From JAOBAU01 sp034667465 (GTDB lineage Bacteria > Acidobacteriota > Thermoanaerobaculia > Gp7-AA8): 64,000 nucleotides of DNA. The notes under the pieces were generated by a model. It was given only the letters and a program-made list of their open reading frames with translations. It was not told where the DNA came from and searched no databases. Below, in pieces: positions 9,334 through 17,350 of this stretch. Positions within the stretch are counted from its first letter, which is position 1; each line of letters starts with the position of its first letter. Location: assembly GCA_034667465.1 (NCBI GenBank), contig JAXDJV010000014.1, positions 186,001 to 250,000 of the forward strand, written 5' to 3'. Made by a program: the position numbers and the translations under genes.

Positions 9334-9387
9334 GACCATATGGTACGTCTCACTGACCAAGTGGTCAATCAGTGGGACCGAGTGGTC
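9334..9387 (-). promoter_or_regulatory. efflux-operon promoter with three TetR-type operators
   Basis: Three ACC-N4-GGT palindromes lie at 9335-9344, 9356-9365 and 9377-9386, each start exactly 21 bp after the last (two helical turns). Two are extended by flanking G/C, the middle one to TGACC-N4-GGTCA. On the minus strand a promoter TTGACC-N17-TACCAT reads from 9368 to 9340. Its -35 lies in the middle operator and its -10 in the first, so a bound TetR dimer would block RNA polymerase. The third operator lies upstream of the -35. The predicted start site falls at or next to the GTG 9332. Sites seen directly; binding is inferred. Confidence 0.72.
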
Positions 9388-9406
9388 GAATGCGTGCGTC
9401 ACATGT

Positions 9407-10399
9407 TTACGATTCTGTTGCGCCGATCACGCCTCCCATGACCGGCAGGACGATTCCGGTGATGTAACTCGCACAGACGGGAGCGGCGAGGAAGACATAC
9501 GCGGGCGCGATCTCTTCCGGTTGTGCCGGGCGTTTCATCGAGGTTCGGTGACCGAAGCCGGCCACTTTCTTCGCCGGCTGATCGGCCGGATTGAGCGGCG
9601 TCCAAACCGGACCCGGCGCGACGGCGTTCACGCGAATGCCGCGCGGCGCGAGGTTCGTGGCCAGCGATTTCGTGAACGCGTGAATCGCTCCTTTCGTCGC
9701 CGAGTAGTCGAGCAGAACCGGCTGGCCGAAGATGCCGGTCTCGGAGCCGGTATTGATGATCGAGCTTCCTTCGCCGAGGTGCGGGAGCGCCGCTTTGACC
9801 ATATGGAAATAGCCGTAGATGTTCGTGCGGAACGTGAGGTCGAGATGCTCTTCGGTGATGTCGTCGATCGACTGCGCATGTTCCTGAAAGGCGGCGTTGT
9901 TGACGAGGATGTCGAGCGAGCCGAGCCCGTCGACCGTGCGCTCCACCGCGCCGGCGCAGAAGGCGGGATCTTTCACGTCGCCCGGGATGAGAAGGCAACG
10001 CTGATTCTCTTCCTCCTCGATCACGCGCTGCGTTTCCCTGGCGTCGACCTGTTCGGCGTCGAGATAGATGATGGCCACGTCCGCCCCTTCGCGCGCGAAA
10101 TGCACCGCGACCGCGCGGCCGATGCCGGAGTCACCGCCGGTGATCAGCGCGACCTTGCCGTCGAGCTTGCCGCTGCCGCGATAGTCGGGATTGCGGAACT
10201 GCGGCGCCGGTTTGAGCTTCGCTTCAATGCCCGGCTTCGCCTGATGCTGCTTCGGCAGGGGATTCGCCGGATGCTTTCGCGTCCCCGCCTGAATGGCTTG
10301 GTCCGATTTCTTCGGCGCCGGCTTCTTCTTCTCCGCGACGTCGATCTCCCGCTGCACTTTCCGCTGTTTCGCAACAACCGCACTTTTCGTTCCGGCCAT
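9407..10399 (-). CDS. short-chain dehydrogenase, YghA/GSP39-like, with Lys-rich N-terminus
   Basis: A 330-residue SDR oxidoreductase. The NAD(P)-binding motif is TGGDSGIGRA, the NNA motif is ILVNNAAF, and the catalytic Ser-Tyr-Lys set is visible as TGS then YSATK. The linker KPGIEAKLKPAPQFRNPDYRGSGKL is characteristic of the YghA / general-stress-protein-39 group. About 50 residues of lysine/arginine-rich sequence precede it, which is unusual and may bind nucleic acid or be a stress-related tail. The start at ATG 10399 is supported by GAGGAGAG just upstream. It is followed by the efflux operator block, so the efflux genes have their own promoter. Substrate unknown. Confidence 0.93.
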   Translation of the reverse strand: MAGTKSAVVAKQRKVQREIDVAEKKKPAPKKSDQAIQAGTRKHPANPLPKQHQAKPGIEAKLKPAPQFRNPDYRGSGKLDGKVALITGGDSGIGRAVAVHFAREGADVAIIYLDAEQVDARETQRVIEEEENQRCLLIPGDVKDPAFCAGAVERTVDGLGSLDILVNNAAFQEHAQSIDDITEEHLDLTFRTNIYGYFHMVKAALPHLGEGSSIINTGSETGIFGQPVLLDYSATKGAIHAFTKSLATNLAPRGIRVNAVAPGPVWTPLNPADQPAKKVAGFGHRTSMKRPAQPEEIAPAYVFLAAPVCASYITGIVLPVMGGVIGATES

Positions 10400-10481
10400 G
10401 GTCGACTCTCCTCGACCGGTTTGCGATTGCGCGGCGCGTGCCCGGCTGCCGTTCGCGTCCGCGCCCGCATAATTGCAATTC

Positions 10482-11240
10482 ATGACCACGCCGAACGTCG
10501 TTGAAGAAGAGATCGAAGTACCGACCGCGGATGGGACTGTCGATGCGGTGTTCTATCGATGGCCGGACGGTCAGCATCCCGGCGTGATTTTTCTGCCCGA
10601 CGGGATCGGACTGCGTCCGTCGCAACGGCAGATGGCGCGGCGGCTGGCGGGTGAGGGATACAACGTTCTGCTGCCGAACATTTACTACCGCGTCGCGCGG
10701 CCGCCGATCTTCACATCGTGGCCGGACTTCGGCGACGAACGCACGCGCGCACGATTCGGCGAGCTGACGTCGTCGGTTCCGCCCGACGCGATGGAGCGCG
10801 ACGGTTCCGCGTATGTCGATTACCTGGCGTCGCGTCCCGAAGTGAGCGACGGTCCGATGGGCGTCGTCGGCTTCTGTTTCACCGGCGCGTTCGCGTTGCG
10901 AGTCGCGGCCGCGCGTCCCGATCGAATCGCAGCAGCCGCTTCGTTTCATGGCGGTGGTCTGTTCAAAGACGGTCCGACGAGTCCGCATCTCGTGCTGCCT
11001 CGCATCAAGGCGCGTCTGTACGTCGGTCATGCCCGCGATGACCGCGGCATGCCGGCCGAGTCGATCGCGAGATTTGAAGAGGCGCTCGCGGGTCGCGGCG
11101 AGAGCGAGACGTACGATGCGCTGCACGGCTGGACGGTGCCCGACAGCGCGGCATTCAACGAGCCGGAAGCGGAGCGCGCGTTCGCGAAACTGCGCGCGTT
11201 GTTCGCCGGCGTGTTGTATCCATCGAACGAGCAGCGATGA
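10482..11240 (+). CDS. dienelactone hydrolase family protein (cytoplasmic)
   Basis: A 252-residue alpha/beta hydrolase of the DLH type. The nucleophile elbow is GFCFTG, with cysteine in place of serine as in dienelactone hydrolases. The likely histidine is in DALHGWTV, and the acid should lie in the ARDDRGMP segment. No signal peptide is present. The start at ATG 10482 is preferred over 10473 because the sequence MTTPNVVEEEIEVPTADG fits the usual domain beginning. It ends with ATGA overlapping the NAD-binding gene, so the two are co-translated. Many members act on lactones or esters other than dienelactone, so the substrate is left open. Confidence 0.9.
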   Translation: MTTPNVVEEEIEVPTADGTVDAVFYRWPDGQHPGVIFLPDGIGLRPSQRQMARRLAGEGYNVLLPNIYYRVARPPIFTSWPDFGDERTRARFGELTSSVPPDAMERDGSAYVDYLASRPEVSDGPMGVVGFCFTGAFALRVAAARPDRIAAAASFHGGGLFKDGPTSPHLVLPRIKARLYVGHARDDRGMPAESIARFEEALAGRGESETYDALHGWTVPDSAAFNEPEAERAFAKLRALFAGVLYPSNEQR

Positions 11241-11884
11241 AGGTGATTCTTTTCGGCGCCACGGGAATGGTCGGTCAGGGCGTGCTGCGCGAATGTCTCC
11301 GCGATGACGACGTCGAAGCGGTGCTCGCCATCGGCCGCAGCAACAGCGGCGTCGTGCATCCGAAGTTGCGCGAGCTGATTCTTCCCGACCTCTTCACTTT
11401 CGACGCCACCGATCTCCGAACCTTCGACGCCTGTTTCTTCTGCCTCGGCGTTTCAGCGGCCGGCATGAGCGAAGCCGATTACACGCGCATGACGTTCGAT
11501 CTGACGATCGGCTGGGCGCGTGCGCTCGCGCTCGTGAATCCATCGATGACGTTCGTCTATGTGTCCGGCGCCGGCACCGGCGGCAAATCGATGTGGGCGC
11601 AGGTGAAGGGACGGACCGAGGAAACGCTGCTCGCGCTGTTCCCGTCCGCGTACATGTTCCGACTGGCAGCGCTCCGCGCGATGCACGGCGAGTCATCGAA
11701 GGCGCGCTGGACGCGGATTCTTTATCCGTTCATGCGGCCGCTCCTTCCGTTGCTCCACGCGATGGCGCCGGGAATGGTGATTACGACCGAAGAGCTGGGA
11801 CGCGCGATGATCCGCGTCGCAAAGGAAGGAGCGCCGAAACGCGTCCTGGAAAATCGCGATCTGCGTGCGCTCGGAGCGGCTTGA
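11237..11884 (+). CDS. NAD(P)-binding Rossmann-fold epimerase-like protein
   Basis: A 215-residue short atypical SDR / NmrA-like protein. The glycine-rich motif GATGMVGQG sits at residues 7-15 after the first beta strand (MKVILF). The strand CFFCLGVSAAGM and the motif VYVSGAGTGG follow, where a catalytic serine/tyrosine would lie in classical epimerases; the usual YxxxK is replaced by MWAQVKGRTE. Such proteins in soil bacteria are often annotated as epimerases without demonstrated activity. It overlaps the hydrolase gene by four bases. Shortly after its end a dispersed palindrome arm begins at 11909. Confidence 0.85.
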   Translation: MKVILFGATGMVGQGVLRECLRDDDVEAVLAIGRSNSGVVHPKLRELILPDLFTFDATDLRTFDACFFCLGVSAAGMSEADYTRMTFDLTIGWARALALVNPSMTFVYVSGAGTGGKSMWAQVKGRTEETLLALFPSAYMFRLAALRAMHGESSKARWTRILYPFMRPLLPLLHAMAPGMVITTEELGRAMIRVAKEGAPKRVLENRDLRALGAA

Positions 11885-11908
11885 TGCCGTGGTTGCTGGC
11901 GCAGCAGC

Positions 11909-11947
11909 TGTCATCCCGAGCGTCGCGAGGGATCCGGGAGGGCGGGG
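11909..11947 (+). repeat. half-copy of the TCATCCCGAGCG palindromic repeat
   Basis: This arm begins TGTCATCCCGAGCGTCGCG and continues through GGATCCGGGAGGGCGGGG. It matches the left arms at 28679 and 35527 with one or two changes. No complementary right arm is present nearby, so it is a solo arm. It lies exactly where the globin homology at 11945-12176 stops, and appears to have replaced the 3' half of that gene. Confidence 0.85.
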
Positions 11948-12176
11948 AAGGAAACGCAGGTTTGAGCTCATCGAGGCGATCGAGTCCGCGTACGGCGGCG
12001 CCGATCATGTTCATCAGCACCTCGCCCTGCACGCGCATGTCGGTTTTCACGAACAGCGGCGGCGCTTCCGGCGCGAGCTCGAACAACGTTCCGTAGAAGA
12101 TCGCCGCGGCTTCTTCCTTGCGCGAGGCGACCAGCTCGAACGATGTCTGCACGAGCTCGTGGACGTCGGGCTTCAC
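11945..12176 (-). pseudogene. truncated bacterial globin (N-terminal half)
   Basis: Read from GTG 12176 the frame gives KPDVHELVQTSFELVA, then IFYGTLFELAPE, PLFVKTDMRVQ and MIGAAVRGLDRLDEL. This is the A-E helix region of single-domain bacterial globins. A normal globin has about 135-140 residues, with the proximal heme histidine in the F helix. Here homology ends after about 75 residues at KPAFPSPP, and the frame then runs into the dispersed repeat at 11909-11947. The proximal histidine and helices F-H are therefore missing, so no functional heme pocket is expected. The start codon is uncertain because the frame stays open further upstream. Confidence 0.7.
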
Positions 12177-12265
12177 AAAGTCGACGAGCTCGTAAACCGA
12201 GACTTCGCGCTGCGGCAATCTCTCGTGTGACACATGCCCGAGCCGCAACTCGGCTTCCACGACAT

Positions 12266-12391
12266 TCACCAGCTCCTCGGTGGCCAGCAGCACATCGTTG
12301 CTGCCCCTTTGAAATCGGCGGGCTTCTTCGGTTCGGCGGCGGAAGCTGACAGAGCTATGGCGAGCAGGAGCAATGTCAAAATGGTTTTCAT
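12266..12391 (-). CDS. short open frame with signal peptide, possibly a broken gene
   Basis: ATG 12391 begins MKTILTLLLLAIALSASAAEP, a convincing Sec signal peptide, followed by only about 20 more residues before a stop (41 residues in all). One base shift near the AAAGGGGC run at about 12300-12310 would join it to the longer frame that reads through ATEELVNVVEAEL toward the globin remnant. It could therefore be the 5' end of a frameshifted secreted protein rather than a genuine small peptide. It follows the secreted hydrolase gene on the same strand. Low certainty about function or integrity. Confidence 0.35.
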   Translation of the reverse strand: MKTILTLLLLAIALSASAAEPKKPADFKGAATMCCWPPRSW

Positions 12392-12435
12392 GATGGACGG
12401 AGGGTAACTCCGCTCGAGCTCGCTGCGCCAGCGTG

Positions 12436-13323
12436 TCACAACTTCTCGAGCAGGCCCTTCCACCGAGCCCACGCCGCATCGCGGGCTCTCTTGTTTCCGG
12501 CGTACGCCTCTTTCGTCTTTTCGTCCGCGTCGGACGGGGGAGGCGGCGCGTCACCGGCGCGCATGAATCCATGTCCCGCGCCTTCGTATGTCACGACGTC
12601 GTACGCCTTCCCCGCGGCCTTCATCAGCTCCTGCGTCTTCGGCACCGTCGCGCCGATGCGGGCGTCGTTGCCGGCGTAGAAGCCGTAGACCGGCGCCTGG
12701 ATCTTCGCGATCTGATCGGGCTCGGGACCCGGGCCGTAGAACACGAACGCCGCGGCGAGCGACGGACGGTTCGCGGCGAAGCGGAACGACTGTCCACCAC
12801 CCCAGCAGAATCCGGCGACCGCGACCCTGCCATTCGCCGCGGGGAGTTTCGCGACGTAATCGGCGACGGCGTTCAGATCAGACGTGATCTGATCGTGGGG
12901 GAGATCGCGGATCGCTTTCCCGACCGCAGTGCCGTCCGCGAAATCGCCCGTGCCGCCGCCCTTCGGCCCCATCCCCGACAACAGATCGGGCGCGATCGCG
13001 ATGTAGCCCGCCGCCGCCAGCTGATCAGCTTCCATCTGCACCCAGTCGCTCATTCCGAAGATCTCGTGGATGACGACGACCGACGTCGCCTTTCCCTTCA
13101 CCTCCGGGTAAACGACAAACGCGCTGACCGTGCGATTGCCCGCCTTCACGTTCACCCGCTCGCGATGACGCGGCGATCGCTCCAGCGCCTGCTTCGCCCA
13201 GTTTGTGGAAGGTGCCGCCGCCGTCGTCGCATGATCGAGGTGCGGATTTGTCGCAGTCGTCGTAGTTCTCTGCGCGCACATCGAAAGCAGGAGCAGGAGG
13301 CAGACCGGTATCGATCGTTTCAT
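12436..13323 (-). CDS. secreted dienelactone hydrolase family protein
   Basis: A 295-residue alpha/beta hydrolase from ATG 13323 (MKRSIPVCLLLLLSMCAQ). The N-terminus is an export signal and could be a lipoprotein signal ending at the cysteine in LSMC, although methionine at -1 is unusual. The DLH core shows VVIHEIFGMSDWVQ, the cysteine nucleophile in AGFCWGGGQ and a histidine in GAGHGFMR, with Asp in YAGNDARIG. Unlike the hydrolase at 10482-11240 it is exported. It is a typical DLH with an intact Cys-Asp-His set. The longer upstream frame is discarded because it lacks a signal at its own start. Confidence 0.9.
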   Translation of the reverse strand: MKRSIPVCLLLLLSMCAQRTTTTATNPHLDHATTAAAPSTNWAKQALERSPRHRERVNVKAGNRTVSAFVVYPEVKGKATSVVVIHEIFGMSDWVQMEADQLAAAGYIAIAPDLLSGMGPKGGGTGDFADGTAVGKAIRDLPHDQITSDLNAVADYVAKLPAANGRVAVAGFCWGGGQSFRFAANRPSLAAAFVFYGPGPEPDQIAKIQAPVYGFYAGNDARIGATVPKTQELMKAAGKAYDVVTYEGAGHGFMRAGDAPPPPSDADEKTKEAYAGNKRARDAAWARWKGLLEKL

Positions 13324-13619
13324 GCGTCGTTGCGTATGCGCAAGCCGTTCCACGTGCACGTTACCTTTCACTGTGCGTGACATCCGCGCTCCCGCACGAT
13401 TCGATCGAGTCTGCGGACGCTTGTCAGTAGCCGCTTGAACGAGCTCAACTCGCGTGGAGAGTACGTCGCGGAGACATGCCGCTGTGTGCGGCGCCGGCGC
13501 CAGGGTCCACGTCGACATGGGACCCTTATCGGAGTCAATACGAGAGTCGTGGGATGAAGATTGCCCGCACGCCGGCGCACCAACATTTGCCTTGGCTCAA
13601 ATTGGAACGCATTTGAGAG
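13324..13619. other. intergenic stretch, no gene seen
   Basis: About 300 bases between the secreted hydrolase start and the hsdR stop. I see no gene with plausible codon use, no strong terminator and no duplicate of the tRNA-Asp 3' end that would mark the far border of an island. It should contain the hydrolase promoter on the minus strand. Confidence 0.5.
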
Positions 13620-16600
13620 CTACAACGCAGCGTTTTCCGTCGAGAGCTCAGCCTGTCGCAACACCAGTTGCGTCGCGCCTTCGGCGAGATCGGGCGGATA
13701 GCCGTACTTTGCAAGCAGTCGCCTCACATTCCGCCGAAGCCCGGCGCGGACCGACTCACGTTGTGTCCAGTCGAGTTTCGGCATGCGTCGCACCATCTCC
13801 GTAAGCTCGCGCGCCATCAGCCGGAGGCTGTCGCTCTGCATGACCTCTCTTGCCGATTCATTTTCCGCGAGTGCGTCGTAAAACGCGGTTTCTTCCGGAT
13901 TGAGGCCGAGTTTTTCACCATGCTTCTGCGCTTCGCGGAGGGTCTTCGCGAGGTCAATCAGCCTCGTGATCATTTCGGCCGCGGAGATCGCCCTGTTCGT
14001 ATAACGCAACATTGCGTCTTCGAGCGCTTCTCGAAACTTCCGGCTCTGCACGATGTTCGTTCGCTCGGTGATGCGGATCTGGTCATTCAGGAGCTTACGC
14101 AAGGTCTCCAGCGCAAGGTTTTTCTGCTCCAGCGCCGCAACGCGAGAGAGAAACTCATCAGAGAGAATGTCGAGACGCGCCTCTTCCAGTCCGGCCGCTG
14201 CGAAGAGATCGATGACTTCGCCCGCCGAAACCGTATCGCCAATCACCTGGCGCACGGCCAGGTCGATGTCGCGTCGCTTCTGTCCAGCGCCATCGCCGGT
14301 GTCGTCGCGCAATCTCTTCTGAATCATCGCCACGAGGCGTTGGAAGAAGGCCAGATGCCTGACGACGTTCTCCGTCTCGGGACGAGGGACCGCGAGCGCG
14401 AAGGCGGCGGCGAACTCCTTCACGAGCACGCGGAAGCGCTGCCATCCGTCCAGCTGCTGCGCGAATACATGATCGATGGCGTCCAGATAGACTCCGAGCA
14501 CATCTTTCGGCTCAGCATCGAGTCCGATTTCGTAGGTCGAGTCATGAAAGAAGTCGCGCAGTTTTTCGAACGCCGACAGCATCGCAGGGACGGCCTCCTC
14601 CTGCACGTTCCTCACTGCTTCGCCGGTGCCACCGGCGCTCGTGTAGGTCGCGAGCGCGTCGGCCAGCTGATCGGCCAGTCCGAGCATGTCGACGATCAGG
14701 CCGCCGGGCTTGTCGCCGAACACGCGATTGACGCGTGCGATCGCCTGCATCAGGTTGTGACCGGCAAGCGGCTTGTCGAGATACATTGTGTGCGCAGGCG
14801 GGCAGTCGAAGCCGGTGAGCCACATGTCGCAGACGATGACCAGCCGGAAATCGTCTGACGGATCCTTGAACCGCTCGGCGAGTCGCTTGCGCTCCGCCTT
14901 GCTCCGTACGTGACTTCGCAGCGGCTCCGCGTCGTCACCTGCGCCGGTGACGACGACCTTCATCGAGCCTCGATCGTCGTCGCCGTCGTGCCACTCGGGA
15001 CGGAGGCGGCGAATCGCCTCGTAGAGCCGGGCAGCGATGTCGCGGCTCATCGTCACGACCATCGCTTTCCCTTCCATGGCGGCACGGCGCTTTTCCCAAT
15101 GGCTGGCGATGAACGCGGCTAGGCGGTCGATCCGCTCAGGCGCGCCGACCAGAGCCTCCGTTGCGACGCGAATCCGCTCGGAGGTGGCGTCGTCCCCATT
15201 CGAACCGACGACGGCATCAATCGTTCTATCGGCGATCCGTGCAGCTTCCTCGTGAATTCGCAGCCTGACGATGCGCGACTCGTAGTAGAGCGGCCTGGTC
15301 GCTCCGTCCTCAACTGCCTGCCGGATGTCATAGATGTCCGCGTACTCACCGAAGACGTGGATGGTGTTCTTGTCGTCGCGCTCCAGCGGCGTGCCTGTGA
15401 AGCCGACGAACGTGGCGTTTGGCAGCGCCTCGCGCATCCAGCGTGCGCCCCCTTCGACGAATCCGTACTGGCCTCGATGCGCCTCGTCCGCCATCACCAC
15501 AATGTTGTCGCGCACCGAGATCACGCCATGCGCCTCGGCGAACTTCTGGATCGTGGTGAAGACGACGCCCCCCGCGGCGCGATCGAGAAACTGGCGCATC
15601 TGTTCGCGGCTCGTCGCCTGTACAGGATCCTGTCGCAGCAGAGCGCGTCCTGAGGCGAACGTCTCGAAGAGCTGATCGTCCAGATCGTTGCGATCGGTGA
15701 TCATCACGATGGTCGGATTGGCCATGCGCGGCTCGCGAATCAGCGCGCCGGCGAGCATCAGCATGGTGAGCGACTTGCCCGACCCCTGCGTGTGCCAGAT
15801 CACGCCGCCCCGCCCGTCGCCCGCAGGCCGGAGATGGGCCAGCACACTCGCGCGCGCCTTGCGGATTGCCCGGAACTGGTGATAGCCGGCAATCTTCTTC
15901 ACGATCTCGCCGCGCTCGTCCTCCTCAAACGTGACGCAGGTTCGCAGATAGTCGAGCAGCGCCCGCGGCTCGAACAGACCGCGGATGAGCGCTTCGAGCG
16001 TCGGCGCGCCGCCGCTCTCCTGGAGGGGACGCCAGGGCATGAAGCGGCTACGGCCGCTGGTGATCGAACCGACGCGCGTCAGCATGCCGTCCGAGACCAC
16101 GCGCAGCAGATTCGGCACGAACAGGTCCGGCGCGATCTGCTGGTAGCGGTCGAGCTGGTCGATGGCGACCCCGAGATCGGCTTCGGTGTCGGCCGGGTCC
16201 TTGAGCTCGATCACCGAGATCGGCAGCCCATTCAGGAACAGTGTGAGGTCCGGTCGGATCACCTTGCCCGACGGTCCCATGACGTTGAGCTGCCGCACGA
16301 CCAAGAGGTCGTTGGCACTTACGTTGTCGAAATCAACCAGCCGGGCGCGACCTCCGCGTGTCTCGCCGCTTTTCGCATCGCGGTACGCGACCTCGACGCC
16401 ATCGGTGAGCAGCGCGTGGAACCAGCGGTTATTCTGAATCAGTGTTGGATGCGGTGGGCGCGCGAGCGTTCGCACCACTCCTTCGATCGTATCGTGGGGT
16501 AGTTGAGGGTTTAGGCGATGCAGCGACGCGGCGAGACGGCCTTGCAGGATGTATTGGCCGGGATCGGCGCGCTCGCCGGCATCGTCGATTTCGGTCCCTC

Positions 16601-16682
16601 GTTTGATCGCGACGCCGACGGCATCAAAATAGACTGCGGCGACGTCCTCCACGAGCTGCTCAGTGGGCGAGGTTATAGTCAC
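13620..16682 (-). CDS. hsdR: type I restriction enzyme, R subunit
   Basis: A 1020-residue motor/nuclease subunit starting at GTG 16682, whose GTGA overlaps the stop of the preceding gene. The N-terminal PD-(D/E)xK nuclease is visible as Asp145 in VIRPDLTLFL and Glu159-x-Lys161 in VIELKDP. The superfamily 2 helicase follows with Walker A at 300-304 (QGSGKS), DEAH at 399-402, FTGTP, and QAIARVNRVF as motif VI. The C-terminal third contacts the methylase core. It cleaves unmodified DNA after ATP-driven translocation, in complex with HsdM and HsdS. All catalytic motifs are intact. Confidence 0.96.
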   Translation of the reverse strand: MTITSPTEQLVEDVAAVYFDAVGVAIKRGTEIDDAGERADPGQYILQGRLAASLHRLNPQLPHDTIEGVVRTLARPPHPTLIQNNRWFHALLTDGVEVAYRDAKSGETRGGRARLVDFDNVSANDLLVVRQLNVMGPSGKVIRPDLTLFLNGLPISVIELKDPADTEADLGVAIDQLDRYQQIAPDLFVPNLLRVVSDGMLTRVGSITSGRSRFMPWRPLQESGGAPTLEALIRGLFEPRALLDYLRTCVTFEEDERGEIVKKIAGYHQFRAIRKARASVLAHLRPAGDGRGGVIWHTQGSGKSLTMLMLAGALIREPRMANPTIVMITDRNDLDDQLFETFASGRALLRQDPVQATSREQMRQFLDRAAGGVVFTTIQKFAEAHGVISVRDNIVVMADEAHRGQYGFVEGGARWMREALPNATFVGFTGTPLERDDKNTIHVFGEYADIYDIRQAVEDGATRPLYYESRIVRLRIHEEAARIADRTIDAVVGSNGDDATSERIRVATEALVGAPERIDRLAAFIASHWEKRRAAMEGKAMVVTMSRDIAARLYEAIRRLRPEWHDGDDDRGSMKVVVTGAGDDAEPLRSHVRSKAERKRLAERFKDPSDDFRLVIVCDMWLTGFDCPPAHTMYLDKPLAGHNLMQAIARVNRVFGDKPGGLIVDMLGLADQLADALATYTSAGGTGEAVRNVQEEAVPAMLSAFEKLRDFFHDSTYEIGLDAEPKDVLGVYLDAIDHVFAQQLDGWQRFRVLVKEFAAAFALAVPRPETENVVRHLAFFQRLVAMIQKRLRDDTGDGAGQKRRDIDLAVRQVIGDTVSAGEVIDLFAAAGLEEARLDILSDEFLSRVAALEQKNLALETLRKLLNDQIRITERTNIVQSRKFREALEDAMLRYTNRAISAAEMITRLIDLAKTLREAQKHGEKLGLNPEETAFYDALAENESAREVMQSDSLRLMARELTEMVRRMPKLDWTQRESVRAGLRRNVRRLLAKYGYPPDLAEGATQLVLRQAELSTENAAL

Positions 16683-17350
16683 GCTCCGCCTTCCTCCGGA
16701 CCATTCGGATCGGTCCGCGGTTCTGCATTGTCGGCCAGCTCCAGTGCAATCTCTCTGTAGCGATTGGGATCCAATTTGTACAGGACATCGCTCACGTACT
16801 CCGGCTGACCGCACACGTAAACCATTGGAAAGGCGTTATCGATCAGCCGGTCATGTTCGTGCTTCCTCGGCGGCGGTGGAGGGGCGATTGCCGCGATGTG
16901 TTCTTCCAGAGCGGCCAGCACATCCATCTGTTCGAAGAGCACGGCAAAGACCTCGATCGCCGCCGCCCGGACGCCGTCGAGCTCACGTCGTTGGGGAATG
17001 GCCGCACCGCCGTTGTGATACTGACCGTTACGAACCTCATGAAACCAGACAATTTCGTCTTTCTTCGAACCCGCATTGATGGACCGTCTTTGGCACTCAT
17101 CTAAGAAGAAGTCGACTTTCGTGTGAAAGTTCCTGAGGCAAGCTTCCACTGCAGCTTTCGAGTATTGGCGATCGCCTCGCTGAATCGGGTGCAGGACCAC
17201 ATAGGTCGTGATCGCGACTTCGATCGCGTTGTCGAATCCGATCATGGCGATGCGCCGATCAAGATCTTCGAATTTGCGATAGTGCATCTCCGCATGCATC
17301 AGCACTTCGAAGGGGCCGTACGCCCACGGCTTAAGGGGTGTAATCGTCAT
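16679..17350 (-). CDS. HEPN-like protein embedded in the type I RM operon
   Basis: A 223-residue, mostly helical protein. The segment DEIVWFHEVRNGQYHNGG contains Arg107-x4-His112, the R-x4-6-H signature of HEPN domains, which in many families are metal-independent RNases. The gene lies between hsdS and hsdR and overlaps both (20 bases with hsdS, 4 with hsdR), so it is translated as part of the operon. I recall similar proteins in type I RM loci, without a known role. It could be an RNase that acts when restriction fails, or a structural partner. HEPN assignment is from the motif and context only. Confidence 0.68.
   Translation of the reverse strand: MTITPLKPWAYGPFEVLMHAEMHYRKFEDLDRRIAMIGFDNAIEVAITTYVVLHPIQRGDRQYSKAAVEACLRNFHTKVDFFLDECQRRSINAGSKKDEIVWFHEVRNGQYHNGGAAIPQRRELDGVRAAAIEVFAVLFEQMDVLAALEEHIAAIAPPPPPRKHEHDRLIDNAFPMVYVCGQPEYVSDVLYKLDPNRYREIALELADNAEPRTDPNGPEEGGA

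Noticed and set aside
13324..13619. Far attachment site of a tRNA-Asp island
   Set aside because: No copy of the tRNA 3' end could be seen here, and no integrase gene is present between here and the tRNA.
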